Positions 50,421-58,481 of a stretch of DNA of 64,000 nucleotides are shown piece by piece (position 1 is the first letter of the stretch; the number at the start of each line of letters is the position of its first letter). Both the position numbers and the translations under genes were made by a program. The notes beneath the pieces were generated by a model. It saw only the letters and a program-made list of their open reading frames with translations, searched no databases and was not told the DNA's origin. The stretch comes from Telluria sp042683405 (GTDB taxonomy: Bacteria > Pseudomonadota > Gammaproteobacteria > Burkholderiales > Burkholderiaceae_D), in contig NZ_JBHUJS010000012.1 of the NCBI RefSeq assembly GCF_042683405.1, positions 62,001 to 126,000 of the forward strand. Reading direction: 5' to 3'.

Positions 50421-51370
50421 TGTTGCGGACGCTGCACATTGCGGCGGCCGTCGCGGCCGCCCTCGCGCTTGCCGCCGCCGGCGCCCATGCGGCGCCCAAA
50501 GGGAAGGACAAGGAGAAGGACAAGGGCTACGTGTTTGCGGCCATCGGCCACACCGGCAGCAACGACAAGCAACTGGTGGAAGCGATCGGCGAGGCTGAAG
50601 AGGCACGCGTCGAATTCATCGTGGCCACCGGAGTGAAGTCCGAAAAGGAGCCATGCAGCGACAAGTTGTACACCGAACGGCGCAAGCTCCTCAACGATGC
50701 GAAGCGTCCTGTGATCGTCTCGCTGGCCGCCAGCGACTGGACCGGCTGCCGCAACTCGGCGGGCCGCACCAATGCCATCGAACGGCTGAACCGCTTGCGC
50801 GAGCTGTATTTCTTTGATGCCGATTCCCTCGGCAAGAAGAAGTTGGAGCTCAAGCGCCTGTCCGCCAGCGAGAAGTTCCGCAGCTATGCCGAGAACGCGC
50901 ACTGGGAAGTCGACGGGGTGCTGTATGCAACCGTGAACGTCCCGTCCGATAACAACCACTTCCTGCGCGCGGCCGGCCGCAACAGCGAGTACGAGGACCG
51001 GCTGGTGGCCAACCGTTCCTGGCTGCGCCGGCTGTTTGCGCTCGCACGCCAGCGCGAGCTGAATGCGCTGGTGCTGTTCACGGAAGCCGACATTTCGGCG
51101 CCGCCGGGCGAGAAGCCTGCAGCCGACGACGGCTTTGCCGAACTGCGCAAGCAGCTCGATGCGCAGTCGAAGCGCTATAAGGGCAAGCTGCTGCTGGTGG
51201 ATAGCGCGCCGCTGGACAAGGATGCGCGCCCGGAGATCGAATGGCGCGGCAATATCGGCCACCTGAGCCTGGGCGCGTCGAGCGCCCTGCTGCGCGTCAC
51301 CCCCGGCGCCGACACGCGCTTCTCGCTCGCCGAGCCGGAACCTCATCCCAAGGCCAGGAAGAAGCCCTGA
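50420..51370 (+). CDS. Secreted protein of unknown function
   Basis: The ATG at 50420 overlaps the mutS TGA (TGATG); a GTG three bases earlier is possible. The 316-residue protein has a signal peptide (MLRTLHIAAAVAAALALAAAGAHA), a Lys-rich segment (PKGKDKEKDKG), then YVFAAIGHTGSNDKQLVEAIGEAEE. Later come VIVSLAASDWTGC, WEVDGVLYATVNVPSDNNHFL and GKLLLVDSAPLD. The alternation of buried strands and helices suggests a metallophosphoesterase-like alpha/beta sandwich, but the metal-ligand motifs (DxH, GNHD) are absent. So it is either inactive or a different family. Coupling to mutS is odd for a secreted protein. Confidence 0.7.
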   Translation: MLRTLHIAAAVAAALALAAAGAHAAPKGKDKEKDKGYVFAAIGHTGSNDKQLVEAIGEAEEARVEFIVATGVKSEKEPCSDKLYTERRKLLNDAKRPVIVSLAASDWTGCRNSAGRTNAIERLNRLRELYFFDADSLGKKKLELKRLSASEKFRSYAENAHWEVDGVLYATVNVPSDNNHFLRAAGRNSEYEDRLVANRSWLRRLFALARQRELNALVLFTEADISAPPGEKPAADDGFAELRKQLDAQSKRYKGKLLLVDSAPLDKDARPEIEWRGNIGHLSLGASSALLRVTPGADTRFSLAEPEPHPKARKKP

Positions 51371-51376
51371 TTCCCC

Positions 51377-51474
51377 GTCGTCCCGGCGCAGGCTGGGACC
51401 CATGCCGGGGCGGCGCAGCGATGGCGTTCGTTCGGATGCTCAGCATGGATCCCAGCCTGCGCTGGGATGACGAT
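51377..51474. repeat. REP-like paired palindrome (copy 3)
   Basis: GTCGTCCCGGCGCAGGCTGGGACCCATGC on the left faces GCATGGATCCCAGCCTGCGCTGGGATGACGAT on the right (given here as arms, each a hairpin). It lies between the convergent secreted-protein gene and slyD. The right arm closely resembles that of the element at 5375-5475. Confidence 0.75.
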
Positions 51475-51510
51475 GCCACGTGCAGCGAATGACCACGAAC
51501 GCCGAGGAAT

Positions 51511-51535
51511 AAAAAAACGCGCCGGGAGGCGCGTT
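51511..51535 (-). terminator. Terminator of slyD
   Basis: On the minus strand AACGCGCC-TCCC-GGCGCGTT is followed by a run of T, beginning six bases after the slyD stop. Confidence 0.88.
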
Positions 51536-51540
51536 CTTCT

Positions 51541-52083
51541 TTACTGCACGATGTGGGTGCGGAACTCGTCGCCCGCATCGCCTTCATCATCGTCGTCACC
51601 GTGGTGGTGGCCGTGCGCGCCATGGACGTGGCCATGCGCGATTTCTTCATCGGTCGCCGCGCGGACGTCCTTCACTTCCAGGTCGAAGCGCAGCGCCATG
51701 CCGGCCAGCGGATGGTTGCCGTCCAGGATGACCTTATTGTCTTCGATTTCGGTCACGGTGAAGATCACCGCGTCGTCCGATTCGCCGCCTTCCGGCATGC
51801 CTTCGAACTGCATGCCGACTTCGAGCGGTTCCGGCAGGCGGCTGCGCTCTTCCATCTTCACCAGCTCTGGATCGTATTCGCCGAATGCGTCTTCCGGCTC
51901 GATCTGGATGGTCGACTTGTAGCCGACTTCCTTGCCGTCGAGTTCTTCTTCGATCTTCGGAAGCGTGTTCTCGTAGTCGCCGTGCAGGTAGACCATCGGC
52001 TCGCGACCTTCTTCGATCAGGTTGTTCTGTGCGTCCGACAGCTTGTAGTTAACCGTAACTACCGTGTTCTTCGCGATTTTCAT
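51541..52083 (-). CDS. slyD: FKBP-type peptidyl-prolyl isomerase SlyD
   Basis: The 180-residue protein begins MKIAKNTVVTVNYKLSDAQN. It has the FKBP half-domains split by an insert-in-flap domain (GYKSTIQIEPEDAFGEYDPELV) and DGNHPLAGMALRFDLEVKDVR. The C-terminal tail is rich in His and acidic residues (HGHVHGAHGHHHGDDDDEG), which in SlyD binds nickel and other metals. It isomerises prolyl bonds, chaperones folding and supports nickel enzymes. It is divergent from roxA. ATTATA at 52113-52118 gives a –10 on this strand. Confidence 0.93.
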   Translation of the reverse strand: MKIAKNTVVTVNYKLSDAQNNLIEEGREPMVYLHGDYENTLPKIEEELDGKEVGYKSTIQIEPEDAFGEYDPELVKMEERSRLPEPLEVGMQFEGMPEGGESDDAVIFTVTEIEDNKVILDGNHPLAGMALRFDLEVKDVRAATDEEIAHGHVHGAHGHHHGDDDDEGDAGDEFRTHIVQ

Positions 52084-52176
52084 AGCTGCTTCCTTTCATG
52101 TGTGCGACGCCGATTATACGCTGACGCTGCAAAAGGACGGAGACTGTCCCCGTTCGGCGACCGTCCTCTGCATGGT

Positions 52177-52182
52177 TATAAT
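52177..52182 (+). promoter_or_regulatory. –10 element of roxA, leaderless start
   Basis: TATAAT ends six bases before the roxA ATG (52188), so transcription should begin at or within a base or two of the start codon. No Shine–Dalgarno is visible. The –35 is weak (TTCGGC with an 18-bp spacer). Confidence 0.55.
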
Positions 52183-52187
52183 GTGGT

Positions 52188-53309
52188 ATGCAAAAACTAC
52201 AACTCCTCGGCGGAATCACGCCAGCCCAGTTCCTGCGCGATTACTGGCATAAGAAACCATTACTTATCCGTAATGCGATCCCCGGCTTCAAGCCGCTGCT
52301 GTCGCTTGGCGACCTCGCTTCGCTCGCCTCGCAGAACCATGTCGAATCGCGCCTGATCGTCAAGACGGACGGCAGCTGGGACATGCTGCACGGTCCGATC
52401 GAGGCGCTGCCGCCGCACGACCAGCGCGAATGGACCATGCTGGTCCAGGGCGTGAACCTCTACAACGAGGCGGCCGAGGCGCTGCTGCGCCAGTTCCGCT
52501 TCATTCCCGACGCGCGCCTGGACGACCTGATGATCAGCTACGCCACCGACGGCGGCGGCGTGGGCCCGCACTTCGACTCCTACGACGTGTTCCTGCTGCA
52601 GGCGCAGGGCCGCCGCCGCTGGAAGATCAGCGCGCAGAAGGACCTGACGCTGGTGGAAGGCCTGCCGCTCAAGATCCTGGCCAACTTCGAGCCGGACGAG
52701 GAGTTCGTGCTGGAGCCGGGCGACATGCTGTACCTGCCGCCGCACTACGCGCACGACGGCGTGGCAGAAGGCGAATGCATGACCTACTCGGTTGGCTTCC
52801 GTTCCCCGTCCTTCCAGGAGCTGGGCGAAAACTTCCTGCAGTTCATGGCCGACTCGATCGACCTGCCGGGCCGCTACGCAGATCCGGGCCTGACCCCGGC
52901 GAAGAATCCGGCCGAGATCCCGCGGGAGATGCTGTCCACGATCGCGGAGGAATTGAACAAGGTACGCTTCACCGAAGACGACATCACCATCTTCCTGGGC
53001 GAGTATCTCTCGGAGCCGAAGCACAACGTGTTCTTTACCGGTCCCGAGAACCCGCTCACGATGGGACGCTTTGTCAGCGCCGCCGGCAAAAAGGGCGTGG
53101 CGCTGTCGCCCAAGACGCTGATGCTCTACCGCGGCAAGAACCTGTTCATCAACGGCGAGTCGTTCGCCGTCAGCCGCACCGACAAGGCTGTCCTGGCGGC
53201 GCTGGCGGACGAGCGTGCGCTCGACGGCGAAGCGGTAGCCGGCGCGTCCGAGGACGTGCTGGAGGCGCTGTACGCCTGGTATACCGACGGCTGGATCGTA
53301 TTGCGCTAG
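52188..53309 (+). CDS. roxA: Ribosomal protein uL16 arginine 3-hydroxylase (RoxA/YcfD)
   Basis: The 373-residue JmjC/cupin-type oxygenase begins MQKLQLLGGITPAQFLRDYWHKKPLLIRNAIPGF, a typical opening. It holds the Fe(II) triad His and Asp in GGVGPHFDSYDVFLLQ and His in YLPPHYAHDGVA, with YSVGFRSPS following. A C-terminal winged-helix-like region completes the family. It hydroxylates an arginine of ribosomal protein uL16 using 2-oxoglutarate and oxygen. It is slightly longer than E. coli YcfD but keeps all metal ligands. It is probably expressed from a leaderless mRNA. Confidence 0.92.
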   Translation: MQKLQLLGGITPAQFLRDYWHKKPLLIRNAIPGFKPLLSLGDLASLASQNHVESRLIVKTDGSWDMLHGPIEALPPHDQREWTMLVQGVNLYNEAAEALLRQFRFIPDARLDDLMISYATDGGGVGPHFDSYDVFLLQAQGRRRWKISAQKDLTLVEGLPLKILANFEPDEEFVLEPGDMLYLPPHYAHDGVAEGECMTYSVGFRSPSFQELGENFLQFMADSIDLPGRYADPGLTPAKNPAEIPREMLSTIAEELNKVRFTEDDITIFLGEYLSEPKHNVFFTGPENPLTMGRFVSAAGKKGVALSPKTLMLYRGKNLFINGESFAVSRTDKAVLAALADERALDGEAVAGASEDVLEALYAWYTDGWIVLR

Positions 53310-53310
53310 C

Positions 53311-53340
53311 TTCGCCATCCGGCGAACGCCGGGATGACGG
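53311..53340. repeat. Half REP-like element (copy 4)
   Basis: TTCGCCATCCGGCG-AAC-GCCGGGATGACGG forms one hairpin directly after the roxA stop. Its right arm (GCCGGGATGACG) matches the outer end of the paired elements. A single arm suggests either a degenerate copy or a solo unit. Confidence 0.5.
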
Positions 53341-53365
53341 AGCTTGAGCCATGGAGGGAGCACGG

Positions 53366-53848
53366 ATGGAAGAACAAGGTTCCGCAGTCAAATTCAACTC
53401 GCATGCCGAGTTCCAGGAACACCTGCGCAACTGCATCGCGCGCTCGCAGGCGACGCTGCAGCTGTTCGATCCGGATTTCTCGGTGTTCCCGCTTGGCGCA
53501 AGCGACGTGGACGCCCTGTTGCGCGGGTTCCTGGCCCGCGGCGGCACGATCCAGCTGGCGCTGCACCGCCCCGGCCACATCGAACGCGAGTATCCGCGCT
53601 TCATCCGGCTGCTCAAGGACTACAGCCACCGGATCGAATGCCGGGCCACCAGCCGCGGACTGCACCAGCTGACCGATTCGTTCTGCATCGGGGACCGGGC
53701 GCACATCGTCCGGCGCTTCCATTCGGACCATATGCGCGGCGAGGCGGCCTTCTGCATCCCCGAGGCGGCTGAGCTGAGCCTGGAGAGGTTCGACGGCATC
53801 TGGGCGGACTCGGCCTCCACGCTGCACCCGACCGTCACCGGCCTCTGA
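53366..53848 (+). CDS. DUF7931-like protein
   Basis: The start at 53366 has GGAGGGAG about six bases upstream, so I prefer it to the ATG at 53351. The 160-residue protein begins MEEQGSAVKFNSHAEFQEHLRNCIARSQATLQLFDPDF. It continues with LLRGFLARGGTIQLALHRP, RFIRLLKDYSHRIECRAT and SFCIGDRAHIVRRFHSD. This resembles the DUF7931 family, which looks like one half of a phospholipase-D-type fold without the HKD motif. The function is unknown. It lies 56 bp downstream of roxA in the same orientation. Confidence 0.65.
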   Translation: MEEQGSAVKFNSHAEFQEHLRNCIARSQATLQLFDPDFSVFPLGASDVDALLRGFLARGGTIQLALHRPGHIEREYPRFIRLLKDYSHRIECRATSRGLHQLTDSFCIGDRAHIVRRFHSDHMRGEAAFCIPEAAELSLERFDGIWADSASTLHPTVTGL

Positions 53849-53957
53849 TCCCGTCTTGGAATGACCAAAAACGGGGAGAAAAGTGGTCGGAATGGCTAGT
53901 TTCTTCCTATCCACGTTGTAAACATGCAAAAACTTGGCGGACAACTAAATAGTGCTA

Positions 53958-54075
53958 TTGCGGCATGTCAAAAATGCTTATAATATTTGGTTAGGATGGT
54001 TCCGATGTGTGAAGACCGTTTACCGGTGCGACCCAAATGAACCCCCTAAGGTGAGCGATAATTACCGGTAATTAT
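53958..54075 (+). promoter_or_regulatory. Promoter and palindromic leader of the alanine-rich lipoprotein gene
   Basis: TTGCGG (53958) and TATAAT (53979-53984) form a candidate promoter with a short 15-bp spacer. The resulting leader of about 130 nt contains ATAATTACCGGTAATTAT (54058-54075), a perfect 18-bp palindrome. AAGGA lies before the ATG at 54123. The region is AT-rich. Confidence 0.5.
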
Positions 54076-54122
54076 TCATCGCAGCTTTTTTGTTGTCTTG
54101 TTGAATTAACTAAGGAAAACCC

Positions 54123-54407
54123 ATGAAAAAATCTCTGCTGATCGTGTCCCTGATGGCTGTCGCTCTGGCTGCTTGCTCCAAAAAAGAAGAAGCTCCAGCA
54201 CCAGCTCCAGTAGAAGCTCCAGCTGCTGACACCACCGCAGCTCCAGCTGACGCAACCGTTGCTCCAGCTGCTGACGCAGCTGCTACCCCAGCTGACGCTG
54301 CTGCTGCTGCTACCGACGCAGCTGCAACCGCTGCTTCGGCTGCTGCATCCGCTGCTTCGGAAGCTGCTTCGGCTGCATCCGCTGCTGCTGACGCTGCTAA
54401 GCACTAA
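54123..54407 (+). CDS. Alanine-rich low-complexity lipoprotein
   Basis: The 94-residue protein begins MKKSLLIVSLMAVALAACSKKEE, with the lipobox LAAC giving a lipid-anchored Cys at about residue 18. The remainder is nearly all Ala, Pro, Asp, Thr and Ser: first a Pro/Ala part (EEAPAPAPVEAPAADTT), then a helical Ala/Ser part (AASAAASAASEAASAASAAA). Codons are strongly biased to GCT and CCA, unlike the GCG/GCC of neighbours, and resemble ribosomal-protein genes. Abundant expression is inferred, with an Lpp-like envelope role possible. A strong terminator follows. I know no specific family. Confidence 0.85.
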   Translation: MKKSLLIVSLMAVALAACSKKEEAPAPAPVEAPAADTTAAPADATVAPAADAAATPADAAAAATDAAATAASAAASAASEAASAASAAADAAKH

Positions 54408-54424
54408 TCAGCTCCAGTTTGAAG

Positions 54425-54452
54425 AAAAACCGGCCTTCGGGCCGGTTTTTTT
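54425..54452 (+). terminator. Terminator of the lipoprotein gene
   Basis: AAAAACCGGCC-TTCG-GGCCGGTTTTTTT is a strong hairpin with a T-run, 17 bp after the stop. Confidence 0.93.
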
Positions 54453-54507
54453 ACGCCTGCAGGTTTGGGGACTGCCTCCCCCGCTCTTGGGGACAGTCCG
54501 CAGGGCG

Positions 54508-54538
54508 AAAAAAAAACCGGCCGCAAGGCCGGTTTTTC
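54508..54538 (-). terminator. Terminator of bamC
   Basis: On the minus strand AAAAACCGGCC-TTGC-GGCCGGTTTTT continues into a long T-run. It nearly copies the lipoprotein terminator 60 bp away in the opposite orientation. Confidence 0.9.
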
Positions 54539-54554
54539 GTGACAGCGGTGGAGC

Positions 54555-55688
54555 TTACTTGAGCTCGTCCGCCAGCAGCTTGAGGATCTTGTCGCGCGTG
54601 GCCGACGTCTCCGGCTTGCCGTCCTTGTCCTGGACCACGACCTGGCTGCTTGCGCCGCCCTGCTGGCCCTTGACCACGACGCGGTAGCGCTGCGCTTCCT
54701 TGTCTTCTTCCGAGTTCAGGTTGAACAGGCGGCTGAAGAAGCCGCGCTTCTTGCCGCTCTCTTCGTCGACGAAGCGCACAAAGTAGATGCCCTGCACGCG
54801 GTCGCGGTCTTCCACGGTAAAGCCCACGCGGTCCAGCGCCAGGCCCACGCGGCGCCATGCGCGGTCGTAGCCTTCGTTCAGTTCCACCGTGTCGCCCACC
54901 AGCTTGGCGTGCTGCGGCTGCTCAGGCGCGGCGGCGACGACAGCGGCCACCTGCGTCTCGTCCTTCTTGGTCAGGTGCGCCATCAGCTTGGCGATGTATT
55001 GCGCTTCCAGGCCCGGGTCGTTGGCGCGCACCTGCCAGGTCGGGATCTCTTTCGAGGAGCCGGTCAGGACTTCTTCCGCGCCGCGGTGCGAGATATAGAC
55101 TTCGGTGGTGCCGTCCGCGCCGCGCTCGAGGCGGGTGCGGTACTTGTCACGCTCGCCGGTCGAATACAGGCGGTCGGCGACCTTGCCGATCGTGCGGCGC
55201 AGGACGTCTTCAGGAATCTTGGAGCGGTTCTCGACCCACTCGGTCTCCATCACGCCGGTCGCCTGCGATTCGCTCACCAGCGGGAAGCCGTTCTCTTCCC
55301 AGAACTGCTTCACCTGCGGCCACACCGCTTCCGGCGCCTGGCGCACCACCAGCCAGCGCTGGTCGCCTGCGCGTTCCACTTTCAGGTCCTCGGTGCTGAC
55401 CGGGCCGACGCTGCCGGTGGCGACTGCGACGCCGGGCTGCGCCGCCTGGCCCTGCTGCAGGCCGGATGCGGTGGCCACGCCGCGCGGATCAGGAACCGCG
55501 TAGCGGTTGTCGCGTTCGAGCTGGGTCAGGTCGGGAGGCACTTCCAGCGGGCGCGCCTTCTGGGCCGACTTGTAGTCGACGCGGTCGGCATTGATGACGG
55601 AGTTGAGCATGCCGCAGCCTGCCAGGCTGGCCATCAGTGCGGTCAGGGCGAGGGTGCGGACCGGTGCTTGAGTGATACGGTTGGTCAT
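54555..55688 (-). CDS. bamC: Outer membrane assembly lipoprotein BamC
   Basis: The 377-residue protein begins MTNRITQAPVRTLALTALMASLAGCGMLN, with lipobox LAGC. Next come DRVDYKSAQKARPLEVPPDLTQLERDNRY (the conserved unstructured N-terminal segment that binds BamD) and two helix-grip domains (about 100-210 and 260-370). BamC is part of the beta-barrel assembly machine at the outer membrane. It follows dapA by 29 bp, as in E. coli and most betaproteobacteria. Confidence 0.95.
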   Translation of the reverse strand: MTNRITQAPVRTLALTALMASLAGCGMLNSVINADRVDYKSAQKARPLEVPPDLTQLERDNRYAVPDPRGVATASGLQQGQAAQPGVAVATGSVGPVSTEDLKVERAGDQRWLVVRQAPEAVWPQVKQFWEENGFPLVSESQATGVMETEWVENRSKIPEDVLRRTIGKVADRLYSTGERDKYRTRLERGADGTTEVYISHRGAEEVLTGSSKEIPTWQVRANDPGLEAQYIAKLMAHLTKKDETQVAAVVAAAPEQPQHAKLVGDTVELNEGYDRAWRRVGLALDRVGFTVEDRDRVQGIYFVRFVDEESGKKRGFFSRLFNLNSEEDKEAQRYRVVVKGQQGGASSQVVVQDKDGKPETSATRDKILKLLADELK

Positions 55689-55717
55689 GTTCGGATGCTT
55701 TGGACTTGGGATGCGGC

Positions 55718-56596
55718 TTATTGAAGGACGCCCGCTTCGCGCAGGGCGCCGCGGACGGTGTCGTGTGCGCTGGCCGAGAGCGGCGCGAGCGGAAGGCGCA
55801 GGCCGGGCGGGATCATGCCCATTTCGGCCAGCGCCCACTTCACGGGCACAGGATTCGGTTCGACGAACAGTTTGACGTGCAGGGGGAAGACCTTGTTGTT
55901 GATCTCGATGGCGCGCGCGATGTCGCCGCTCATCGCCGCCTTGCACATCTCGTGCATGGCGCGCGGGGCGACGTTGGCGGTGACCGAAATATTGCCGGCG
56001 GCGCCGCAGAACATCAGCGCCATCGCGGTGGGATCGTCGCCCGAGTACACGGCAAAGCTCTTCGGCACCATGCGCAGCAGCTCGATGCCGCGGCCGATGT
56101 TGCCGGTGGCATCCTTGATGCCGATGATGTTCGGGATGCCGGCCAGGCGCGCGACCGTCTCGTTCGACATGTCGGCTACCGTGCGGCCGGGCACGTTGTA
56201 GAGGATGATCGGGATGTCCACCGCTTCGGCGATCGCCTTGAAGTGCAGGTACATGCCTTCCTGGGTCGGGCGGTTGTAGTACGGGACCACGACCAGCGCC
56301 GCATCCGCGCCCGCCTGCTTGGCGTAGCGGGTCAGCTCGATCGCTTCGGTGGTCGAATTGCCGCCGGTGCCGGCGATGATCGGCACGCGCTTGGCCGCAT
56401 GCTCGACCGCGACGCGGATCAGTTCGAAGTGCTCTTCAAAGCTGACGGTAGCCGACTCCCCGGTGGTACCGACGATCACGATGCCATCGGTGCCCTCGGC
56501 GATATGCCAGTCGATCAGCTTGCGCAGGGCTGGAATGTCCAGCTGCCCGTCTGCCTGCATCGGGGTGACGATCGCTACTATGCTGCCCTTAATCAT
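55718..56596 (-). CDS. dapA: 4-hydroxy-tetrahydrodipicolinate synthase
   Basis: The 292-residue TIM barrel begins MIKGSIVAIVTPMQADGQLD. It has GTTGESATVSFEEH, the tyrosine in IPIILYNVPGRTVADMS and the Schiff-base lysine in IIGIKDATGNIGR. It condenses pyruvate with aspartate semialdehyde, the product of the asd gene in this window, towards diaminopimelate and lysine. Start 56596 is chosen because it has the standard N-terminus. Confidence 0.98.
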   Translation of the reverse strand: MIKGSIVAIVTPMQADGQLDIPALRKLIDWHIAEGTDGIVIVGTTGESATVSFEEHFELIRVAVEHAAKRVPIIAGTGGNSTTEAIELTRYAKQAGADAALVVVPYYNRPTQEGMYLHFKAIAEAVDIPIILYNVPGRTVADMSNETVARLAGIPNIIGIKDATGNIGRGIELLRMVPKSFAVYSGDDPTAMALMFCGAAGNISVTANVAPRAMHEMCKAAMSGDIARAIEINNKVFPLHVKLFVEPNPVPVKWALAEMGMIPPGLRLPLAPLSASAHDTVRGALREAGVLQ

Positions 56597-56657
56597 GTTT
56601 CCAGTGTCCGGCGGGTGAATAAAAGCCTGATTGTAGCCGATGGCCTGTGCGAATGGT

Positions 56658-57272
56658 TCATTCCTGACACCATTCTGCCGCCAAAATCGCCTTTTCCCGC
56701 CCAAACGCCGGGCCGCTCGCGCACAGGCGCTGGACCATCGCCGGTTTCGGCAGGGGCGACTGGCCGCTCTCGTAGGCGATCACGCGCAGCGGCAGGCGCA
56801 GCAGCTCGCCCTCCTCCAGCAGGAAGGCGGGATTGGACGGCTTGCCGAAGCGCTCGTTCCCGGCCGCGAAGGTCTCATAGATCAGGATCCCGTCCGGGCG
56901 CAGCGCCTGCACGATCTTCGGCAGCAGCGGCCGGTGCAGGTAATTGGTGACGACGATCCCGGCAAAGCGGCCCGGCTCGAACGGCCAGTCCGCCGCATCC
57001 GTACTGCGCTCCAGGTCGAAGCACATCGTCCGCAGCGCCCCGAAATGGGGTCTGTCCCCATTTTCGAAATGGGGACAGACCCCATTTTCGGCGGCCAGGC
57101 GCGCGAGCGCTTCGGGGTCGCGGTCCAGCGCCAGCACGGGATGGCCAAGCCGGGCGAACAGGTGGGCGTGGCGGCCGCTGCCGCAGGCCAGGTCCAGGAC
57201 TTCGCCGGACGGGACCAGCGGCGCGAAGCGCGCCACCCAGGGCGACGCCGGCAGCTGCGCGTGCGCGTCCAT
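56658..57272 (-). CDS. SAM-dependent methyltransferase with an in-frame palindromic insertion
   Basis: The 204-residue class I methyltransferase begins MDAHAQLPASPWVARFAPLVPSG. It has the SAM loop VLDLACGSGRHAHLFA (about 25-40), the acidic ribose-binding residue at VLALDRDPEAL and motif VVTNYLHRPLLP. Residues 62-77 read ENGVCPHF then ENGDRPHF, an eight-residue repeat encoded by a 48-bp palindromic element, placed between the second strand's helix and the third strand. The substrate is unknown; related proteins resemble tellurite-resistance TehB-type methyltransferases. Its ATG overlaps the trpS stop by one base. Confidence 0.85.
   Translation of the reverse strand: MDAHAQLPASPWVARFAPLVPSGEVLDLACGSGRHAHLFARLGHPVLALDRDPEALARLAAENGVCPHFENGDRPHFGALRTMCFDLERSTDAADWPFEPGRFAGIVVTNYLHRPLLPKIVQALRPDGILIYETFAAGNERFGKPSNPAFLLEEGELLRLPLRVIAYESGQSPLPKPAMVQRLCASGPAFGREKAILAAEWCQE
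57041..57091. repeat. Palindromic repeat inside the methyltransferase gene
   Basis: Two 24-bp units lie side by side, one containing ATGGGGTCTGTCCCCAT and the other ATGGGGACAGACCCCAT. Each is nearly palindromic and the two are nearly reverse complements. They add exactly 16 codons, so the frame is kept. The core resembles the intergenic GGGGAC/GTCCCC family. Confidence 0.9.
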
Positions 57273-58474
57273 CAGGTGTACGCCAAGCCCATGGCCTCGC
57301 GCACGTCGCGCATGGTGTCGTGCGCGAGCCGGCGCGCGGTCTCGCAGCCGTCGGCCACGATGGCGCGCACCAGCGACGGGTCGTCGAGGTACTGCTGCGC
57401 GCGTTCGCGCATCGGCTCCTGCTCTTCCAGCACGGCGTCGATGACCGGCTGCTTGCATTCGATGCAGCCGATGCCCGCCGAGCGGCAGCCCTTGAGCACC
57501 CATTCCCTGGTCGGCTCGTCCGAATACACCTGGTGCAGCTGGAACACCGGGCAGCGGGTCGGCTCGCCCGGGTCGGTGCGGCGCACGCGCGCCGGATCGG
57601 TCGGCATGGTGCGGATCTTCCTGGTCACCGAGTCGCGCTCCTCGCGCAGCGAGATCGCGTTGCCGTAGCTCTTGGACATCTTGCGGCCGTCGAGGCCCGG
57701 CAGGCGCGATGCCTCGGTCAGGCGCGCCTGCGGCTCGACGAGGATCAGCTTGCGGCTGCCTTCGAGGTAGCCGAACAGCCGCTCGCGGTCGATCATCGAC
57801 AGGCTGCCCGCATCGTCCAGCATGGCGCGCGCCTGCTCCAGCGCGTCCTCGTCGCCTTCCTGCTGGTAGGCGGTGCGCAGTTCCATGTACAGGCGGGCGC
57901 GCTTGCTGCCCAGCTTCTTGACCGCTTCCGCCGCCTTCTGCTCGAAGCCGGGCTCCTTGCCGTACAGGTGGTTGAAGCGGCGCGCGATTTCGCGCGTCAT
58001 CTCGATGTGCGGTACCTGGTCCTCACCCACCGGCACTTGGCTGGCGCGATAGATCAGCACGTCCGCCGCCTGCAGCAGCGGATAGCCGAGGAAGCCGTAG
58101 GTGGCCAGGTCCTTGCTCGCCAGGTTCTCGATCTGGTCCTTGTAGGTCGGCACCCGCTCCAGCCAGCCGAGCGGCGTGGCCATCGACAGCAGCAGGTGCA
58201 GTTCGGCGTGCTCGGGCACGCGCGACTGGATGAAGATGGTCGCCTGCGACGGGTCGATGCCGGCCGCGAGCCAGTCGATCACCATGTCCCAGGTGCTCTT
58301 TTCGATGATCGCGGGATCGTCGTAGTGCGTGGTCAGGGCGTGCCAGTCGGCGACAAAGAACAGGCACTGCTGCTCGGACTGCATCCTGATCCAGTTTTTC
58401 AGCGCACCGTGGTAGTGGCCGAGGTGCATGGTGCCCGTGGGGCGCATGCCGGAAACGACGCGTTCAGGGTACAT
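57272..58474 (-). CDS. trpS: Tryptophan–tRNA ligase
   Basis: Start 58474 gives MYPERVVSGMRPTGTMHLGHYHGALKNW with the class I HIGH-type signature HLGH. KMSKS occurs as LDGRKMSKSYGNAISLRE. The 400-residue length is larger than E. coli TrpS (334) but usual for betaproteobacteria, with an insert after KMSKS containing two Cys (IGCIECKQP). It charges tRNA-Trp. It lies 7 bp after the site-2 protease gene and overlaps the methyltransferase gene by one base. Confidence 0.97.
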   Translation of the reverse strand: MYPERVVSGMRPTGTMHLGHYHGALKNWIRMQSEQQCLFFVADWHALTTHYDDPAIIEKSTWDMVIDWLAAGIDPSQATIFIQSRVPEHAELHLLLSMATPLGWLERVPTYKDQIENLASKDLATYGFLGYPLLQAADVLIYRASQVPVGEDQVPHIEMTREIARRFNHLYGKEPGFEQKAAEAVKKLGSKRARLYMELRTAYQQEGDEDALEQARAMLDDAGSLSMIDRERLFGYLEGSRKLILVEPQARLTEASRLPGLDGRKMSKSYGNAISLREERDSVTRKIRTMPTDPARVRRTDPGEPTRCPVFQLHQVYSDEPTREWVLKGCRSAGIGCIECKQPVIDAVLEEQEPMRERAQQYLDDPSLVRAIVADGCETARRLAHDTMRDVREAMGLAYT

Positions 58475-58481
58475 GGCAAAC

